In this document: positions 1 to 13,309 of the stretch, piece by piece
How the letters are laid out: every line of letters starts with the position of its first letter
How positions within the stretch are numbered: position 1 is the stretch's first letter
Assembly (NCBI RefSeq): GCF_964204865.1
Contig: NC_135262.1
Coordinates: 8,928,001 to 8,992,000, forward strand
Length of the DNA: 64,000 nt
Source: Styela clava
Lineage: Eukaryota > Chordata > Ascidiacea > Stolidobranchia > Styelidae
Reading direction: 5' to 3'
Notes under the pieces: generated by a model
The model's database searches: none
The model's input: the letters and a program-made list of their open reading frames with translations, nothing else
Told to the model about the DNA's origin: nothing
Position numbers and translations under genes: made by a program

Positions 1-886
1 TGAAATATTTCTTATCATCATTTATATGTTGTAGAGAACATGTTAACTGCTGTAGCAGTATTTGACTATTACATTGTACTATACAGTATAACTTTTTGGT
101 TTGATGCATACCTTTAATTTTGTTCATGCTTACTTTATTAAAGCAATAAAACAGTATTATTCTTCCAAGCGTCTGTGACAAATGATTGTTATAATTCATA
201 ACTTGAGAAGTAAATATTTAGTTTCAATAGACTTCGAAATTTTTAGTATTTTGATATGCAATTCAATACCATCAAGCCAAACAAAAATTGACATCTTTCG
301 AATCCAAAATTCCTGTTCGTGTATTTTATCGCAAAATGTGCAAATGATATCAGCAAATATATTTATAACGACAATCAGAACTTTTTAATACAACGCATAT
401 AATTCGAACATTTTTTAAGGTTGAAACATGTTTACAATGAACAATCCTTTTAATTGGTAAATCCTCAGAAGCAGGTATTTAAATTCTGAAATATATTTAC
501 ATCTTTGAAAGTTAAATTATCCGGAGATGCTATTGATTCAATGCATAACGTTACATAACAATTACAGCAATGATATTTATTTCAATGTTCGATAAACTCG
601 ACTAGTACAATGCATAGCATGAAAAATATATTTTGAAACACGATGACCCATGTATTGGAATGTTTTATTTTATTTAAACTAGAATATACACTACTTTTTA
701 AAATAAGCCATTTAAAAACTGTAGTAGGAAAAATATATCTGAAACTTCAAACTTTTCCCTCAAATATTCCACAACTTTTTTGTATTTAGTTTATATCATT
801 AAACAATGTGACAGCTATAGCTAGTCACTTTACCAACAACATATTATGGTAATAGACGTAATATAAAAGCGTATTTTGCAGTAAAA

Positions 887-3757
887 CTAAATTTTTATTC
901 TTATTTTCATTTCTGTGAATTTAAGTGAATAATAATGGCCTTTCCAAGCACTCCATTCCACACCATCAGCGTAAGAATCATGATTTCCTCCTACGAAGTA
1001 ATGGCCGTTAAGGTTGGAAGAATGGCACGCACTGTACCACCAGGCTCCTTTATACAACACTGCACAATTGCCAACGTGGTCATCGTAATCTCTATCTTTC
1101 GTAGTGAAATTGGATCCATTGTGTCGACAAAATGAATCACCAGCATTCCCCGAGTATCCACTTACGTAGAGAGTATAATATGATGCCGCATTTGCTACTC
1201 GAAAGTTCCTGGATGTGGAAAATATTCAATTTACCCGGGAATCTATCGCCACATCCATGTGAAAGCTAGTATAAACGTTGGTAGACTTTCTATTGTATCG
1301 AAAACCTCACTTATAAACAAACTGCTTTTGAACTAGTTAAAAATTAATTATTGGACAAATAACTTATCTATTTGGGTAGACAAACCCAAATAGTTTTAAA
1401 AAACGTTCAAAATGTTCTTTCACCCATATCTTTTGATGTATATATTTAATTTTTAAAAATCTATCAATTATTCCAATTACTGTCTGTTTGTAAAGTGCTG
1501 TTTAAGTATATAAGTGTAAAATGTTTAATAGGCATGATTAAGTAGAAATACGTATTAGTTAACGCAATTTTAATCGATAAATTCATAACTCACGAATATC
1601 TTGCGTAGCGTTTATTTCCTTCCCAATCCTCCATGTCAATCAATAGTTCGTAGCTGTTGGAAGAAGTTAATTGATGCAAAGTTTCAAGACCTGCAAGAAG
1701 TGATAAAATTTATAAGACATACATACAAAAATAGTATCTTGTCAGATGTTTACTGCCGCAATCCAATTTCTAAGCTATGAGTAGAGGATTGTTTTAATTC
1801 ATTAATTAATTTACTACCACTATACAAAAGGTTTGTTTCAGTTACAATGTTACCGATTCTATAAATAAATGAAAACGCAAGGCGCTTGTGTGGAGTAAGC
1901 TGTGGAGATGTCGAAATTTTATTGTGCATGATGAAATCAATATCGGGTCTAAGTTTTTCAAACTTTTAATCCGTATCGCCTTCCAGAAACTTCAAACACT
2001 CGTGCACACAATCTCCAGTTGTTTTATAAAATGCACCTAGATTTGCTTTCAACGCATTTCATTAATTTATTACGTTCGATTTTTGTCACAGAGATGTTAT
2101 TATGTTTTTTGCGTTGATATGTGACTTGGCGGGTCACCGAAAACACATTGTGGGCACTTTGTGACCTGACTGGTCAGTTGTTCGCCATCCCTGGTCTAGA
2201 CCTAAACAGTGATTCAGAATTTGTTTAAGCTGTACAATGCTATCATACCAAGCCAATGCTCACTCGGCGTTTCCCCGAATCCATTTACGTAATCATTCCA
2301 ATCACGATAGAAATTGACTAAGCCATTCATTCGACGTTGAAACACCTAATGAAATGAAGTGCATGATTACATACTCTATTAAGCATATAAAGTATGTCTT
2401 AGCAGGATAATATTAGAACGAGCCACAAGTACCCTTTATTACTTTTAGCATACATTTAAAATGATCGGTTTGTAAAGTCTGTAAAGGCTGTTTTTAAAAT
2501 CAATCTTGTCCTTTTCTACAACATTTTGTTTGTCGTTGATTAGGTAGAATGTCTCATATGTCCAAATTACTATTTAAAATTAATATATAACTTCTCTACT
2601 TGTTGTTCTTCTGAAATATATATAGAATATACATACCAGCCATCCTCCTCCATCAGTGGTTTGGTCACAATAAACATCTTTTTTCCCAAAGATGTCATCA
2701 CCCTCGAAAACCCCGCCAGTTCCATTCCATATTTTTGCATCTCTTTGAAATAACTTATCACAATACGAACCTTTATCTAGGAAGAAAATTAAAAGTATGT
2801 ATATATAAACAAAGATTCAAATACTGTTAATGCTTGTCTTCATAAACTAATTTCAGAGCGATAACAAAAGAGGAATGTGTGCGTATATATATTTTTAGGA
2901 AGCGACTTATACTCAAAAAAATTACTCGTGGGTATAATGTTTCATATTGGAAATATAGGCATATAAAACGGGGCAAAGCGAGACCAGAGAAACGAGGAAC
3001 GACGAAAAAATTATAACAGAATTTGATTTCTGGGAAACAAATTTATCTTCAACTACAGACAATTTGAAAGCGATTCATGAAGTGTTTGAAAAGTAAATTA
3101 GTTTATTATTTAAACAGCAACCAGAATTTTCAAACGATTCATTGTTTCAAAACTACCTCTTCTCTTAGCAGATGCAGCTCTTAGTTTTAGGTGACTAACT
3201 ATTTCTGTAAAACAATGAAAATGTATTACAAAAAAGGAAAATAGCAAAAACATATATATCAACACAAATATAAGTTCGGGAAAAACCAGATGAAATTATT
3301 CCGAAACTTTACTTGTTAATTACAGCTTAATTATAGACTATATTTTACTACATTACTTTTGAACTCGTGTCTAAACTTTAAGTTCTGGTTCTATCAAATT
3401 GTTAAGAATAAGTCGTTTACAAATAATAAAGAAAATGAGCAAATTATATTGAGGATCGAAAAAATGAGGCGATAATTGTAGAATCGAAATAGAAATTTTT
3501 AATATAATTTTGAGAATATTAACCTTCTTCATCAGGATCTTCACAAAAACCTTCGGATACGAAACGACCGTTTTTCCACTTGTGGACGCAGATTCCATCT
3601 ACATGTATAAATAGGTAAATGAAAGATCGAGAATTGAATTATATAAATTTATCATTGATAGAATACCATGCAAAAGTATAAAACTTCACTCACCTGTTCT
3701 GCTAATTGACATCGTAAATGTAAGCAAAACAACAACTACAGTGAAAGTGATCTCCAT
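887..3757 (-). CDS. FReD1: secreted fibrinogen-C-domain protein, seven exons, intact
   Basis: Minus-strand exons that I spliced by hand: 3757-3694, 3598-3524, 3198-3157, 2776-2637, 2345-2249, 1690-1594 and 1208-887 (TAG at 889-887). All junctions are GT-AG and the phases add up to 278 codons plus stop. Exon 1 gives a hydrophobic signal peptide of about 20 residues starting MEITFTVVVV. Exon 2 encodes a short segment with two cysteines (GICVHKWK, EGFCEDPDEE). From about residue 60 the protein is a fibrinogen C-terminal domain, with VYCDQTTDGGGWL, VFQRRMNG, EDWEGNKRYARYS, NFTTKDRDYDD (calcium-site region), NCAV, GAWWYSACHSSNLNG and a C-terminal KFTEMKIRI. Family members (ficolins, tenascin-like and other FReD lectins) are secreted and bind carbohydrates or microbial surfaces. 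The ligand here is not known. There is no collagen stretch and no coiled coil, so any oligomerisation would be unlike ficolin. The start is chosen because it gives the signal peptide. Confidence 0.9.
2080..2193. mobile_element. Remnant of a hAT-type MITE in a FReD1 intron
   Basis: The stretch ends in GGTCAGTTGTTCGCCATCCCTG, the same terminal sequence as the complete element at 17,877-18,683, and shares the upstream 'gtgacttggcgggtcaccg' block. The other end is not recognisable. Equivalent remnants end at 20,239 and 36,051, so the insertion predates the tandem duplications. Confidence 0.55.
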
Positions 3758-3893
3758 TTCCTTAGTTTCCTACAAGAGAGGTTGCAACCATCAAATGTTG
3801 ATATTAAAATTTTCAATATTTACTGTTTAATCATTCTAATATTCGATGAGAAATAACTTTGGGAACTTTTAAACCAATCACATATTTATCCCA

Positions 3894-3900
3894 TTATATA
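3894..3900 (-). promoter_or_regulatory. Candidate TATA box of FReD1
   Basis: The minus strand reads CTTTTATATAATGG about 140 bp upstream of the FReD1 ATG. The paralogous FReD3 locus keeps CTTTTATAT near 37,738-37,748 at a similar distance. This is a sequence match only; no transcription start is visible. Confidence 0.3.
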
Positions 3901-4199
3901 AAAGTTTCCTTAGACACAATTCTTTGTTAAAAATCAATTAAGTTCCAATGCAGTTGCAAAATAGATTTTAGAGTTTGCGGGCTGTATGAATATACAATCT
4001 CACTCATGTTTATTCCACTTTCTTCCTCTAAGCCTTAACAAAATTATTCTATGATAATGCTGTGTAGATTATGTACGTCTCACTTTTTCAGTTGCACCTA
4101 AAGTATATATATTAAATAGTTGGAGTGACTTGATAACATCATAGCACACTCGCGTTTCTGCATATTACTAAAGATTAAAGCGGTATCGAATATATCGCA

Positions 4200-5350
4200 A
4201 TGAGCAGTGGTTTTCAAATTTCACAGGTTAGCGAACTTTTACGAGATTTATTATAAGCTGTTAAAACGTATATTTTCCCTCCTCTGACAATATTTTCAAA
4301 ATAAAATTCTGTTTTTTCTTGCCTTTTTTAACACGATCAAATATCAGTTATAATTTTGTCAACTAATATAATTTGGGATCAGTATAAGCCTTGCTAAATA
4401 AAATATCCAATCTCAATATTTTGCATTAACATTCTCAACGTTATTCTAGCATGCCCTCATTTTACGAGTCATACCCACGCGGATGGATGGACATGTTAAA
4501 ACAACTCAAATGCGTGCAACAGGGCGATAGACCTGAATTAAATTGGCGATTGGGGTTTAAGGCATATCTATATTAACATATATGCATAATATGCGTCTGT
4601 TTTCAATACTCGAAAAATGTTATTTCAAAATTTTTACGCACTGGATTTGACAAATATAAATGTTACCTCACTGGTGGTTGAAGCTGAAAATCGAGTAGGA
4701 TTTATTGGACTCGTTTATGCTATTATTGCTTCTCTGGCGGACAAAAACGTAATCTTTCAATCTCATGTTAGAAGCGTTACAAAATACTCAACAATTCTCA
4801 AGTTTTTTCTGCATTGAAGTTATGCTGGGTTGAAATATGATCTTGATCTCAACTAGTTTATTTTCATGAGAGCCATATATATATATATATATATAATATT
4901 CACGTTCAGGCAAAGTGCAACAGGAATTGTTTCCATAGTGGTTTTCACCCATCTGGCGGACCTGAGGGGCAATTTCAATAAAATTTAATAATAAAATAAA
5001 TTTCAATAGTTTTTGTTGCATATAATATAACGTTCATGATTTGTTCAGAGGACCGGGAAGGTAGCGGCAATTGAAAAACTAAACAAAGCTTTAATTCTGT
5101 GATTGTGTAAACTTGGTTTATAAGTCGATTTACTCAAAGTTGATTGCTGCTATGGAATTGCGCGATAGTTGTGCAAATTTGCGAAATACCAAATCTTTGC
5201 TTAATATCTAGCTAGATAATCATGAAGTGTGCCAGAGGATTGGATATTACGAGTTATAGAGATTTTGCTACGTGATGTTATTTTAAATGTAACTTGTAAC
5301 TTAATGATGCTAACTTTAAATGTAACAGGCATTAACAATAAATGCAAACA
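4200..5350. other. Intergenic stretch upstream of FReD1, no gene seen
   Basis: No supported gene. It holds a short (TA)n run at about 4,876-4,896. Diverged homology continues to the corresponding part of U4 (about 38,000-38,780). The reading frames here are not conserved in that copy, which argues against coding. Confidence 0.5.
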
Positions 5351-5728
5351 ATATGCCACGCCGGTTTGCTTTTTACTTCAAAATTTCTTTTGGTTATTTT
5401 GTGTGAACTAATTGTAATTGAATATAGCAATAAAATATAAAATGAAAGATTGGATCTATAAAAAGCAAAATTTGGGGATGAAAAATCGGGTCTCGCAGAA
5501 CTCAGAAAAAAAGTCATAAAATGAGTAAGAGTAATAGCTTGGTAGCGACTTTTCAGTGTTTCTCTAGTGCTGTGTATTTGAAATTGAAAGCTTCATTAAT
5601 TGCAAAACAATTTGATTTTTTACGGCTAAAACACACAAAAAATCCTAACATAAACAACACAAATGTGACAAAACGTTGGATAGCCCTTTTCGTATTAAAC
5701 GTCATGTAATTCAAATTTGTGAGTTATA

Positions 5729-6103
5729 CCGTGTTTCCCCGAAAATAGGACAGTGTTTTACTTCAATTTTCTTTCATAAAATACCACTAGGGCTTATTTT
5801 CAGGGAATACTTTTTATTTTCATTTATCAAAAACAAAATTACGATAAATAACAAAATATGAAAACCGATATCCATTTACTGTTAAATAACACGATTTTAT
5901 TTAAAACACAACTGCTAAACATAGATTATTCAAAAATGACCATATCATCATTCTCTGGAATGTCTTGCAAGTCACTAGACTCATAAATTTTCAAATTCAA
6001 TTTCGTGCTCTCGACTAGACCACTAGGTCTTATTTTAAGAGGAGGGCTGATATTAATATCATTCTGAAAGTTCAGTTTGGGTCTTATTTTCGGGAAAACG
6101 CGA
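5729..6103. mobile_element. TA-flanked MITE, copy in U1
   Basis: Imperfect terminal inverted repeats of about 27 bp: CCGTGTTTCCCCGAAAATA at the left, and its complement (ATTTTCGGGAAAACGCG) at the right. Both ends are flanked by TA, the target duplication of Tc1/mariner/pogo-type elements. Copies lie at 21,452-21,827, 25,879-26,140 and 13,592-17,221 (interrupted). Short minus-strand reading frames inside it are transposon sequence, not host genes. Confidence 0.7.
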
Positions 6104-7176
6104 TATTTCGGAAATGTTTTTCGACGACTATTGCTTCGAAACTTCAATAGCAATTTGATATCCCAAAGGGGATTCATAGGATTTGGGGAAAAATTTTGCT
6201 ATATGCATATATAATGTATTTTTCAGCTGGTCTAAAAAACTGGTATTGAAATACTATAATTTGGTTGAGGACAGTATGTATGGCATTCGCATTGTTTGCT
6301 AGATTTATTGTACCACGTATGAGACAGAGAGCTCACGGTCAAAGTAATGTGAGCGAACACATTCCCGCACCACTACTTCAAAATGTTTAGTATTCCTTGA
6401 TCAATAGTTAGACTGTATATGACGCCATAATGATCCTGCATGACAACTTATAATGCAACGTTTATGATTGGCTAATAACGAGGTAGCTCTTGCAAAAATT
6501 ATGATGCAAATTGTGACAAACACATTTATTTGTATGATTTTTCTATTTAATTTAGGACGATGTTTTATATTACATAAATATTCATTGAATAAGTTTGTTT
6601 TCATGACAAATCAACCAGAATCTTGAACTTTGACCCGAATGATCAATATTACGTAACAATGAATTTAATAGAGTTGCGATGGATACCATCTCCTTGGAGA
6701 CCTGAGCAATCGGATTTTGCGATTTACTTTTATCTGGCGGCAGCAGGTTGATTTTCGGCAGCAGGGTGACGTTTTAACTCTGTAGAACCTGGATTTGGAG
6801 AATGAATGATGAATGATGACTTTTATTTAGCTCTTACAATCTTGTAATTCCCTGGGTAAAGTTTTAAATTTAAAAAGTTTTGTTTCAAATTAAAATTACT
6901 GGTAGTGTCGGCAGCAGTGAGAACCTAAGTTCAACATTAGTTCGGACTGTGTCTTAATTTTGGAGCAATTTTATCAATATCGGAAGATGACAAGGATCAA
7001 ATGAAATGTTGAATAAGGCGACCAGTCATTGTCGTACCGTGCATCTCACCAATCTACACTTGCTTACGCAATGGTCCTAATTGCCTTTGTCACTATATTT
7101 TTCAGATTTAATACTAACTACTTCTAATTCTAAAGTAACATAGTTACTATATTGTGACATGTCCATATTGTTTCAG

Positions 7177-7994
7177 TGCAATCCACTATGTGTTCTGACA
7201 AAGAAGACGCAAAGAAGATTGGGATCAGTTGGTCAGACGCGATTCGCAAACAGGTATTTTTTTTATAGATTTATCATTTCAAACCTATTTACTTACATAA
7301 AAAAATATTTACTTGAATATAAAAATATTTTTTCAGTCGTGGAAGATCAACGGAGGACGTCTGTTTTCGATTCAGAAGATTCATCGTGGACATTGGAAAT
7401 TAAAGAAAAGGTGCGATTATCAAATGGAAAGGGTTATTTTCATTAAATTGTGCTAAATTAAATATAAGCCTGATTGTGAAATTTGTTTTAAATTGTCTTG
7501 TCAGCAATCGCCTTTGATATTAAACTGAAGTCAATCTGACTTAATTTTTACAAATTAATCACGAAATGCATTGGAACTATTATTTGAGTTGAATATAATG
7601 TTGTAATATTTTTATTCAAAACTTTTTTTATTTTCCATATGTTCCTGATGAAGCTCGCATGCCTACGCTCTAAAGATACAATATGTCATCGAAAATATTT
7701 GGTGAATGGCAATATATTTTACGTTGACAAGAAGAAGAGATTGGATTCATTAATCAGAAAGACCATACATGAGCCAAGAGGACGAGGGAGAATCCTACAA
7801 TATCAACGAAGGTATAAATATAATGAACTTTCACATAAATTTTTTCTTTACAGTGCGTTAAGTGAATTACAGCATTTTGCGTCTTCTTTTCGCTATTTTA
7901 TTATATTATTTGAATTCAATTAAAAATTCATTTTAGCTTATGTTATTACATTTTCAGATCTTACATCGACGAGGACTTGAGCAACGAAGAATAA
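7177..7994 (+). pseudogene. MGC-A: MGC-family copy lacking exon 1, frameshifted
   Basis: Exon equivalents are 7177-7253, 7337 to about 7410, 7654-7811 and 7958-7994, ending in TAA. They match exons 2-5 of the intact copies at 22,971 and 28,454. Exon 1 and intron 1 are deleted: the usual gtgacATG start is joined almost directly to the acceptor of exon 2. Exon 3 has lost 16 bp relative to MGC-C (the stretch starting tttgttttcgg), which breaks the frame. Use of the internal ATG at 7188 would still run into the frameshift and would lack the acylation signal. I regard it as dead. Confidence 0.8.
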
Positions 7995-8723
7995 TTTTAG
8001 TTATTAGCAATATTTTATTCATTATTTTATTCATATAAAGTTTTCTATACTGTTTTAATTATACTATTTTCGGTTTATATTTGTTTCCATTTTTATTCAG
8101 AAATGTCGCCGTGTATTTTATTAGGTCAATGTGAAAATATAATTTAGATATGTTACTATAAAAATTCCCGATACAGACTCCCATTTTACGTTATTTAGCA
8201 TATTTCAATAATCTACGAACCAGATAAATATGCGTGAGTAAACTCAAATTTACGAATTAATGTTCGAACGAAATTTGATAAACTGCTGGTACTTACTCAT
8301 ATATTCTATGCTTTTATAGTCATATTTTCGAATTTTGCTTAAGTCAAGCTCGACCACAAGTTTTATGCGTTTATTGACCGAGTACAATGCATGTTACATT
8401 TCTGAGTCGTTTTACATGTAAACTTCGCATAGAGTGCTTTACAAATTTAAAACATGTATCGCCAATTGTTATTTTTTTTATATTAAACTTCCAAATGATT
8501 TTAATCGACGTTTGAATATGTTGGGTTAACTGGATTTTTATTATTATTTTTTTTTTATATTTTACACCTGACAATGTGAGGCATTTATCAATTTTATGTG
8601 AAGATTTTATGTTTATATTTTGTAGTCTTGTTGCGTATCTTTAATGTATATGAAAATTTGGTTTAATATTGTGTTCATGTGTTATTTGCCAACCATCAGT
8701 GAGAGAAGATTGTTCCTGTAAGT

Positions 8724-9441
8724 CAGGGCTTTCCAACCTTTTTCTCCATGAACCCCTAAATTTTCTTTTAAAGCCGTATGGACCCACAAGTGTTCATTGG
8801 AGATATCCAAGTTAAATCACTTGCTGTCCTAATAGAACTATTTAGGTTTAATGTAATCAGTATTATTACTATATTTGATTGGACTGGATGGAAGGTATGC
8901 CTGTGGGCCTTGCTTGTCGCGTTTAAGCTTTTCATTTTGTTTGGTTCTGGTACTAAGTTTGCATATTAATTTGATTCCAATTTTAAATATTCTATAATCA
9001 AAGCACTTTACTTAGTGTAGCTAAGATAGATTTATTCAATTATTTTCCTTTTCAATTCAAAACCCTAAAACACCTCACAAATTTGGGGCAGTTTTGTCCC
9101 CAGGCTGTCCGCGGGTTTCCTAGTACCCAGAACAAACAGTCTTTATTAAATATATTCAAGTTTTTGATTCTCTAACAAAATTTATTGTTAAAAAAAAACG
9201 AACAGAAGTTACAGTGAGAACTTTGTGGCTGCTTGTTAACCGCAAGCATCGAAATCCAATTGAACACTAATCTAACTTTCGGGGCTCTCTCGTTTATTTC
9301 AGTTTATCCAACAACATATGAAAAATGCAACAACTCCAATGAAATGTACTCATTTAATATATTTAGCACTTTATCTGTGGACCCCTTGCAATTATGATGT
9401 AGACCCCTGGGGCTTCACCTGGACACCGTTGGGAAGCCCTG
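8724..9441. mobile_element. hAT-type MITE, 718 bp, copy in U1
   Basis: It begins CAGGGCTTTCCAACC and ends GGTGTCC-like inverted sequence GTTGGGAAGCCCTG. The flanks ctgtaagt and ttttaagt are a decayed 8-bp target duplication. A nearly identical copy lies at 30,523-31,241 and a truncated one at 24,999-25,530. U4 has the empty site at about 40,950. Frames of about 60 codons inside it are not genes. Confidence 0.8.
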
Positions 9442-10530
9442 TTTTAAGTTGTAAATCATAACTTGGAAAATAAATAAAATTGAGAAATCTAGTTTAAATG
9501 GTTTTGTGAATTGCTAGTATTCGACAATTGCTTCCTATAAGAGTTATATTATGCCATTGTAATTGATTCTATCATGAAATTGTCATTAATATTAAGATTT
9601 TAAAAGTATAATTTAACAAATACTTGCAATTTGTTGCGTTTTACGAAATTGAACTGTAGAAGTCGAATTATTTGATTGGAGAAATTCTGTAAATGACAAA
9701 CAGTTTGAACACGGCATGTTTCAATATAATTTGTGTTTGTGTTTACTGTCAACCTTGTTCACTTCATCTACAATGCAATACTATCAAATTTAATGTCATT
9801 TTATTGAAATATTTATCGTATAATAACACAATATGTTTCTGATGCCTTTTTATCTTTCAATAATGATTGAACAACAAATTTAATATATTGTAATTTATTA
9901 TTTTAGAATTTTTTATATTTTTTTATTGTATTTAGAAACTCAAAAGTTTTTATTCTATAAAAATTTGCAATTAATTGAAGTTCCATCAATATCAGGCATG
10001 AATCATAATTAGTTACGTATGTTTGAGTGCATATGTTTTACATGATATCACCTTATTCTTTGATAATTATCGGCAGGTTTGTCCATGGGACATATATTTT
10101 TGTCCCATTCCCATCCCATGGGAATCCCATAAGAAAAAAATTCAATAAAAATTGTTAAGTTTAAGTTTAGCGTGTTCTAAATAGAGCTACATGTACGAAG
10201 AGACATTCAAAACAGCGAGGAGTTTGTTAACTTTATATTCATAACTATTAAACATGTGTCCAGCAGCCCCTTCACGAAGTATATTGTTAATGCTGTTTAT
10301 ATATATCTTGCTCTTTATAAGTAACAAGAGGGCTATGCTTAAATATATATGAAATTTATTTACCATCATTTGCCCGAAAATCATAGAGTTTTCGTGTCCC
10401 ATGGGAAATCCAAATGTGTCACATTGCAATCCTTCCGACAGCCCAGTGTTTCCCAAATTTGTTTTTCTGTCGTGCCAAAATCATCAGCCAAATTTATGAA
10501 TTATGTAACTAATGCTTGTTCCTACCTATT
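9442..10530. other. Spacer between hAT MITE and MGC-D1
   Basis: AT-rich spacer with no supported gene, almost identical to 31,242-32,330 in U3. It contains a small palindromic patch around 10,078-10,130 (repeated CCCATGGGA words, also at 10,395-10,405) and a hAT-like end, CAGTGTTTCCCAAATTTG, at about 10,443. Confidence 0.6.
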
Positions 10531-10597
10531 TTTTTAGATTTAATTTTAATTCAAACCGTATTGCTGCCAATTCTAAACATGGTGCTTCAATTAAGTC

Positions 10598-11150
10598 ATG
10601 GGTTGTTCATGTTCAAAGTGATTGCGAGAAAATGAGGATGCTGTCGAGTACAGGAAAAAATTGATACTGATGAGATGGTCAATGTGAAGATAGAGATATT
10701 GGAAGACAAAGACAACAGCACGGAAAGGGACGTAAAAGAAATGCACGACAGATGTATATACATAATGTATATTAATTGGTTTTAGAGGATTTTCAACTGG
10801 TCAGTAAACAAAGCTTTATCAAGAATATACGTGATTTTTCCATTTTAGATAATATATTTCCATTTTACTTTTTTTACACTTATTGAATTTACGCAAACAT
10901 AATATATGTGTTTTAATATAATTTTAGCGCAACCTACTGCGTGTTGTGACGAAGGTGACGCAAAGATTATCGGGATCAGTTAATCAGATGCGATTCGCCA
11001 ACATGTATTTTTTCCAGATTTAATATTTCTAACCTATCTTCTTACATACTTACCCAATTCTAAAATAATTTTTCACTGTCGTGGAAAATCAACGAAGGAA
11101 GTTTGTTTTCGGAAACATCTGTTTTTGACTCAGAAGATTCGTAGTAAATA
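10598..11150 (+). pseudogene. MGC-D1: decayed and 3'-truncated MGC copy
   Basis: It starts ATGGGTTGTTCATGTTCAAAG followed at once by TGA, so translation would stop after MGCSCSK. Exon 1 homology runs to about 10,751 with the donor destroyed (GAGgt has become GATgt). Exon 2 homology is at 10,928-11,004, with TAA in place of the Trp codon of ISWS and a lost donor. Exon 3 homology is at about 11,078-11,146, where the acceptor AG has become TG. Homology stops near 11,280, so exons 4-5 are missing. It is the sister of MGC-D2 at 32,397. Confidence 0.8.
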
Positions 11151-11279
11151 AATTTATCCTTTGCTGAAAACTTTTGTTTTGAATTGTCTTGTCAGCAGTC
11201 GCCTTTGATATATAACTGAAGTCAATCTGACGTCATCTTTACTTTTCAAACTGGTATTTGGTTTGCATAGTCTCATACC

Positions 11280-13309
11280 TGATTTGAATAGTAGGAGAAT
11301 GTAAAACAGATTTATTTTATAGAATAACGTGCATGGAAATTAGCTAACGCAAGCTTTCGGCATACGGCATCTCTACCTTCGACCTGTCTTTGCACGACTT
11401 AATTAATAGGTTTGAAGGCCACTCACGATTAGTTTTGTAGCCAGAAAAGATGTGAACGCGCCAATACTAAAGAAAAGAAAATTTATTCCTTCATTTTTGT
11501 TAGGGATACAAGTAGCGAACGCTGAAATGATCAATATTTTGGCTTCAGTGAAGTACCCAGTCAGCCAGGCGCTCGACAAGGATTTTCAAAAAGCAAGGTG
11601 GTCACAATGGGAAATTTCCATTTCCTCCTGAAACAGTCTCCGTGATTAAGCGCTCGTAAAAATAATTTTCCAGTGTTTACCGACTTTTCTGTCGCGTAAA
11701 ATATTCAATTCACGACAGCTACGAGAATCTATGAAACTTTCTTCTATATTGATATAATTGTGTCCAACGTAACTCGCGGTTGCGTCTTCTTTCGTCAAAA
11801 TATAAACATTACTAGTCTAAAATACCGCTCAATCTGTTGACGTAAAAATATGAGATAAACATGCCTAATTGTATTTAGTTTCAAAACTTTTTTTGTGATC
11901 TTACGAATTTGTTAAGATCTGTAATAAAAATACCACATAGTACAATTAAACACATATAAAGTATATATTAGTAAATCAAAAATACATATTTATCGCCTCG
12001 AAATCCCCGCGGAAGGACTTTTCCATTATGCAAAGTAATCAATCCATGACCAATACGGCCATATTTGAATTGTCTTGCTTTATTCTAATTTACTTGTCTT
12101 AAATTTAACCTGTGGTTGCGTCGACAAAATAAATGCTTCACTACCCTAAAATACCACGGCAATCCGCGGACATAAAAATGTGTGGTAAACTTCCCCATTA
12201 TATCTAGTTTTGATCCGTATTTTTGCCGTTTTGCGAGTTCGACAAATCTGAGCTGTACTTGCAACAATGACTCCGCTCTATCGCAATGCTGCCACTCAGA
12301 TTATTTTCAAAATGGAACCGTTAGAAAAATCCCAAGTCTGCCATAAAATCTCATGGAGTAAAATTTATTTTAGTACAGTAAAAATTGATTGAATAGACTT
12401 TAATTATTTATCTTATATATCACCACGACTCAGGAAAAAGTCGCGTTTCCAACCTTGTAATATGAATCGTATAATATTAACACGAAAATTTCTGACGGCA
12501 ATTTAAAGTAATGGACAAAAAGGCAAAATCCGCACACAACTAACTGTGCGAATTTGACTCCAGTGACATTATGATTGTCAACGCCACCCAAACTTATGTG
12601 TTCCATATTTAGTATTTTATATTGCTGCTTTTCCATAAAAAAATTTGCGTCGCCGATTCACTCTTTTATTTGACTTGGGCAACTCGCCGCCGATTATTGT
12701 ATAATAACTCTCGGCGAATTCACAATTATGGGCGAGTACAAAATGAAAGTAATTATTATCGTTGTCGTGAAAAAAAATTTGTGATTCGGGGAGAATAAGC
12801 ACCAACTTAAAAGTGTTTACGGCCTAAATAACACGTCCTGACAAAAACAATGTGCGATTTTAGCGAAAAGTTGTACGAATTGCCCAAGTATGAATTGATA
12901 AAATAATATTCAATATATCACGATTTTTAGAGGGCAAAAAGTAACCCAACAGTAGTATAAAAAGTTTCCGAAGGTAGCCAAATCTCGCAACCCTGCACCG
13001 CACACGCTCAATCACACTGATTTCCCGTACAGATTTCGGTCTCTGATCCATCGCTTTTCCGAAAGTAGCAAAATGTGGCAAACCGCACCGCACACGCTTA
13101 TTTACACTGATTTCGCGTACAGATTTTGGCTCCTCGTCGATTGCAGTTGAAAATTGCATGTTTTTTCAATGAATTTGTCGAATTGTTATTTTTTGTTCAA
13201 ATGTAGAATGTTTATCGAACTACTTAAATAGATATCCGAATCTGTCTCAAATCACTTGGCGTGCCATGAGAAATCCTCTCGCGTGCCAAGGGTTGCCGAT
13301 CCCTGATTT
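11280..13309. repeat. Repeat-derived stretch with tandem duplications and a hAT-like end
   Basis: No gene is supported. About 140 bp starting at 11,770 (gcggttgcgtc...) recur at about 12,110 in diverged form. A unit of about 75 bp is duplicated in tandem at about 12,960-13,135 (gcaccgcacacgct...gtacagatttcgg). The stretch ends in GGGTTGCCGATCCCTG at 13,294-13,309, which resembles a hAT terminus, but I could not find the partner end. Confidence 0.45.

Noticed and set aside
935-1135. Plus-strand frame of 66 codons (and 34,786-34,986)
   Set aside because: Antisense shadow of FReD exon 7; the minus strand encodes the clear fibrinogen domain.
4617-4817. Plus-strand frame with hydrophobic stretch
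   Set aside because: The frame is not kept in the homologous sequence of U4 (about 38,200-38,400).
5926-6177. Minus-strand frame conserved at 21,650-21,877
   Set aside because: Lies mostly in the TA-flanked MITE; truncated in the third copy and without a host-gene feature.
7159-7446. Plus-strand frame starting at the old MGC start codon
   Set aside because: Reads exon 2 in the wrong frame and through intron sequence; the homologous frame is different.
8778-8969. Open frame conserved at 30,576-30,767
   Set aside because: Lies wholly inside the hAT MITE; conservation reflects recent segmental duplication.
12860-13159. Minus-strand frame with internal repeat
   Set aside because: The protein repeat is only the 75-bp DNA tandem duplication; no start context or conservation.
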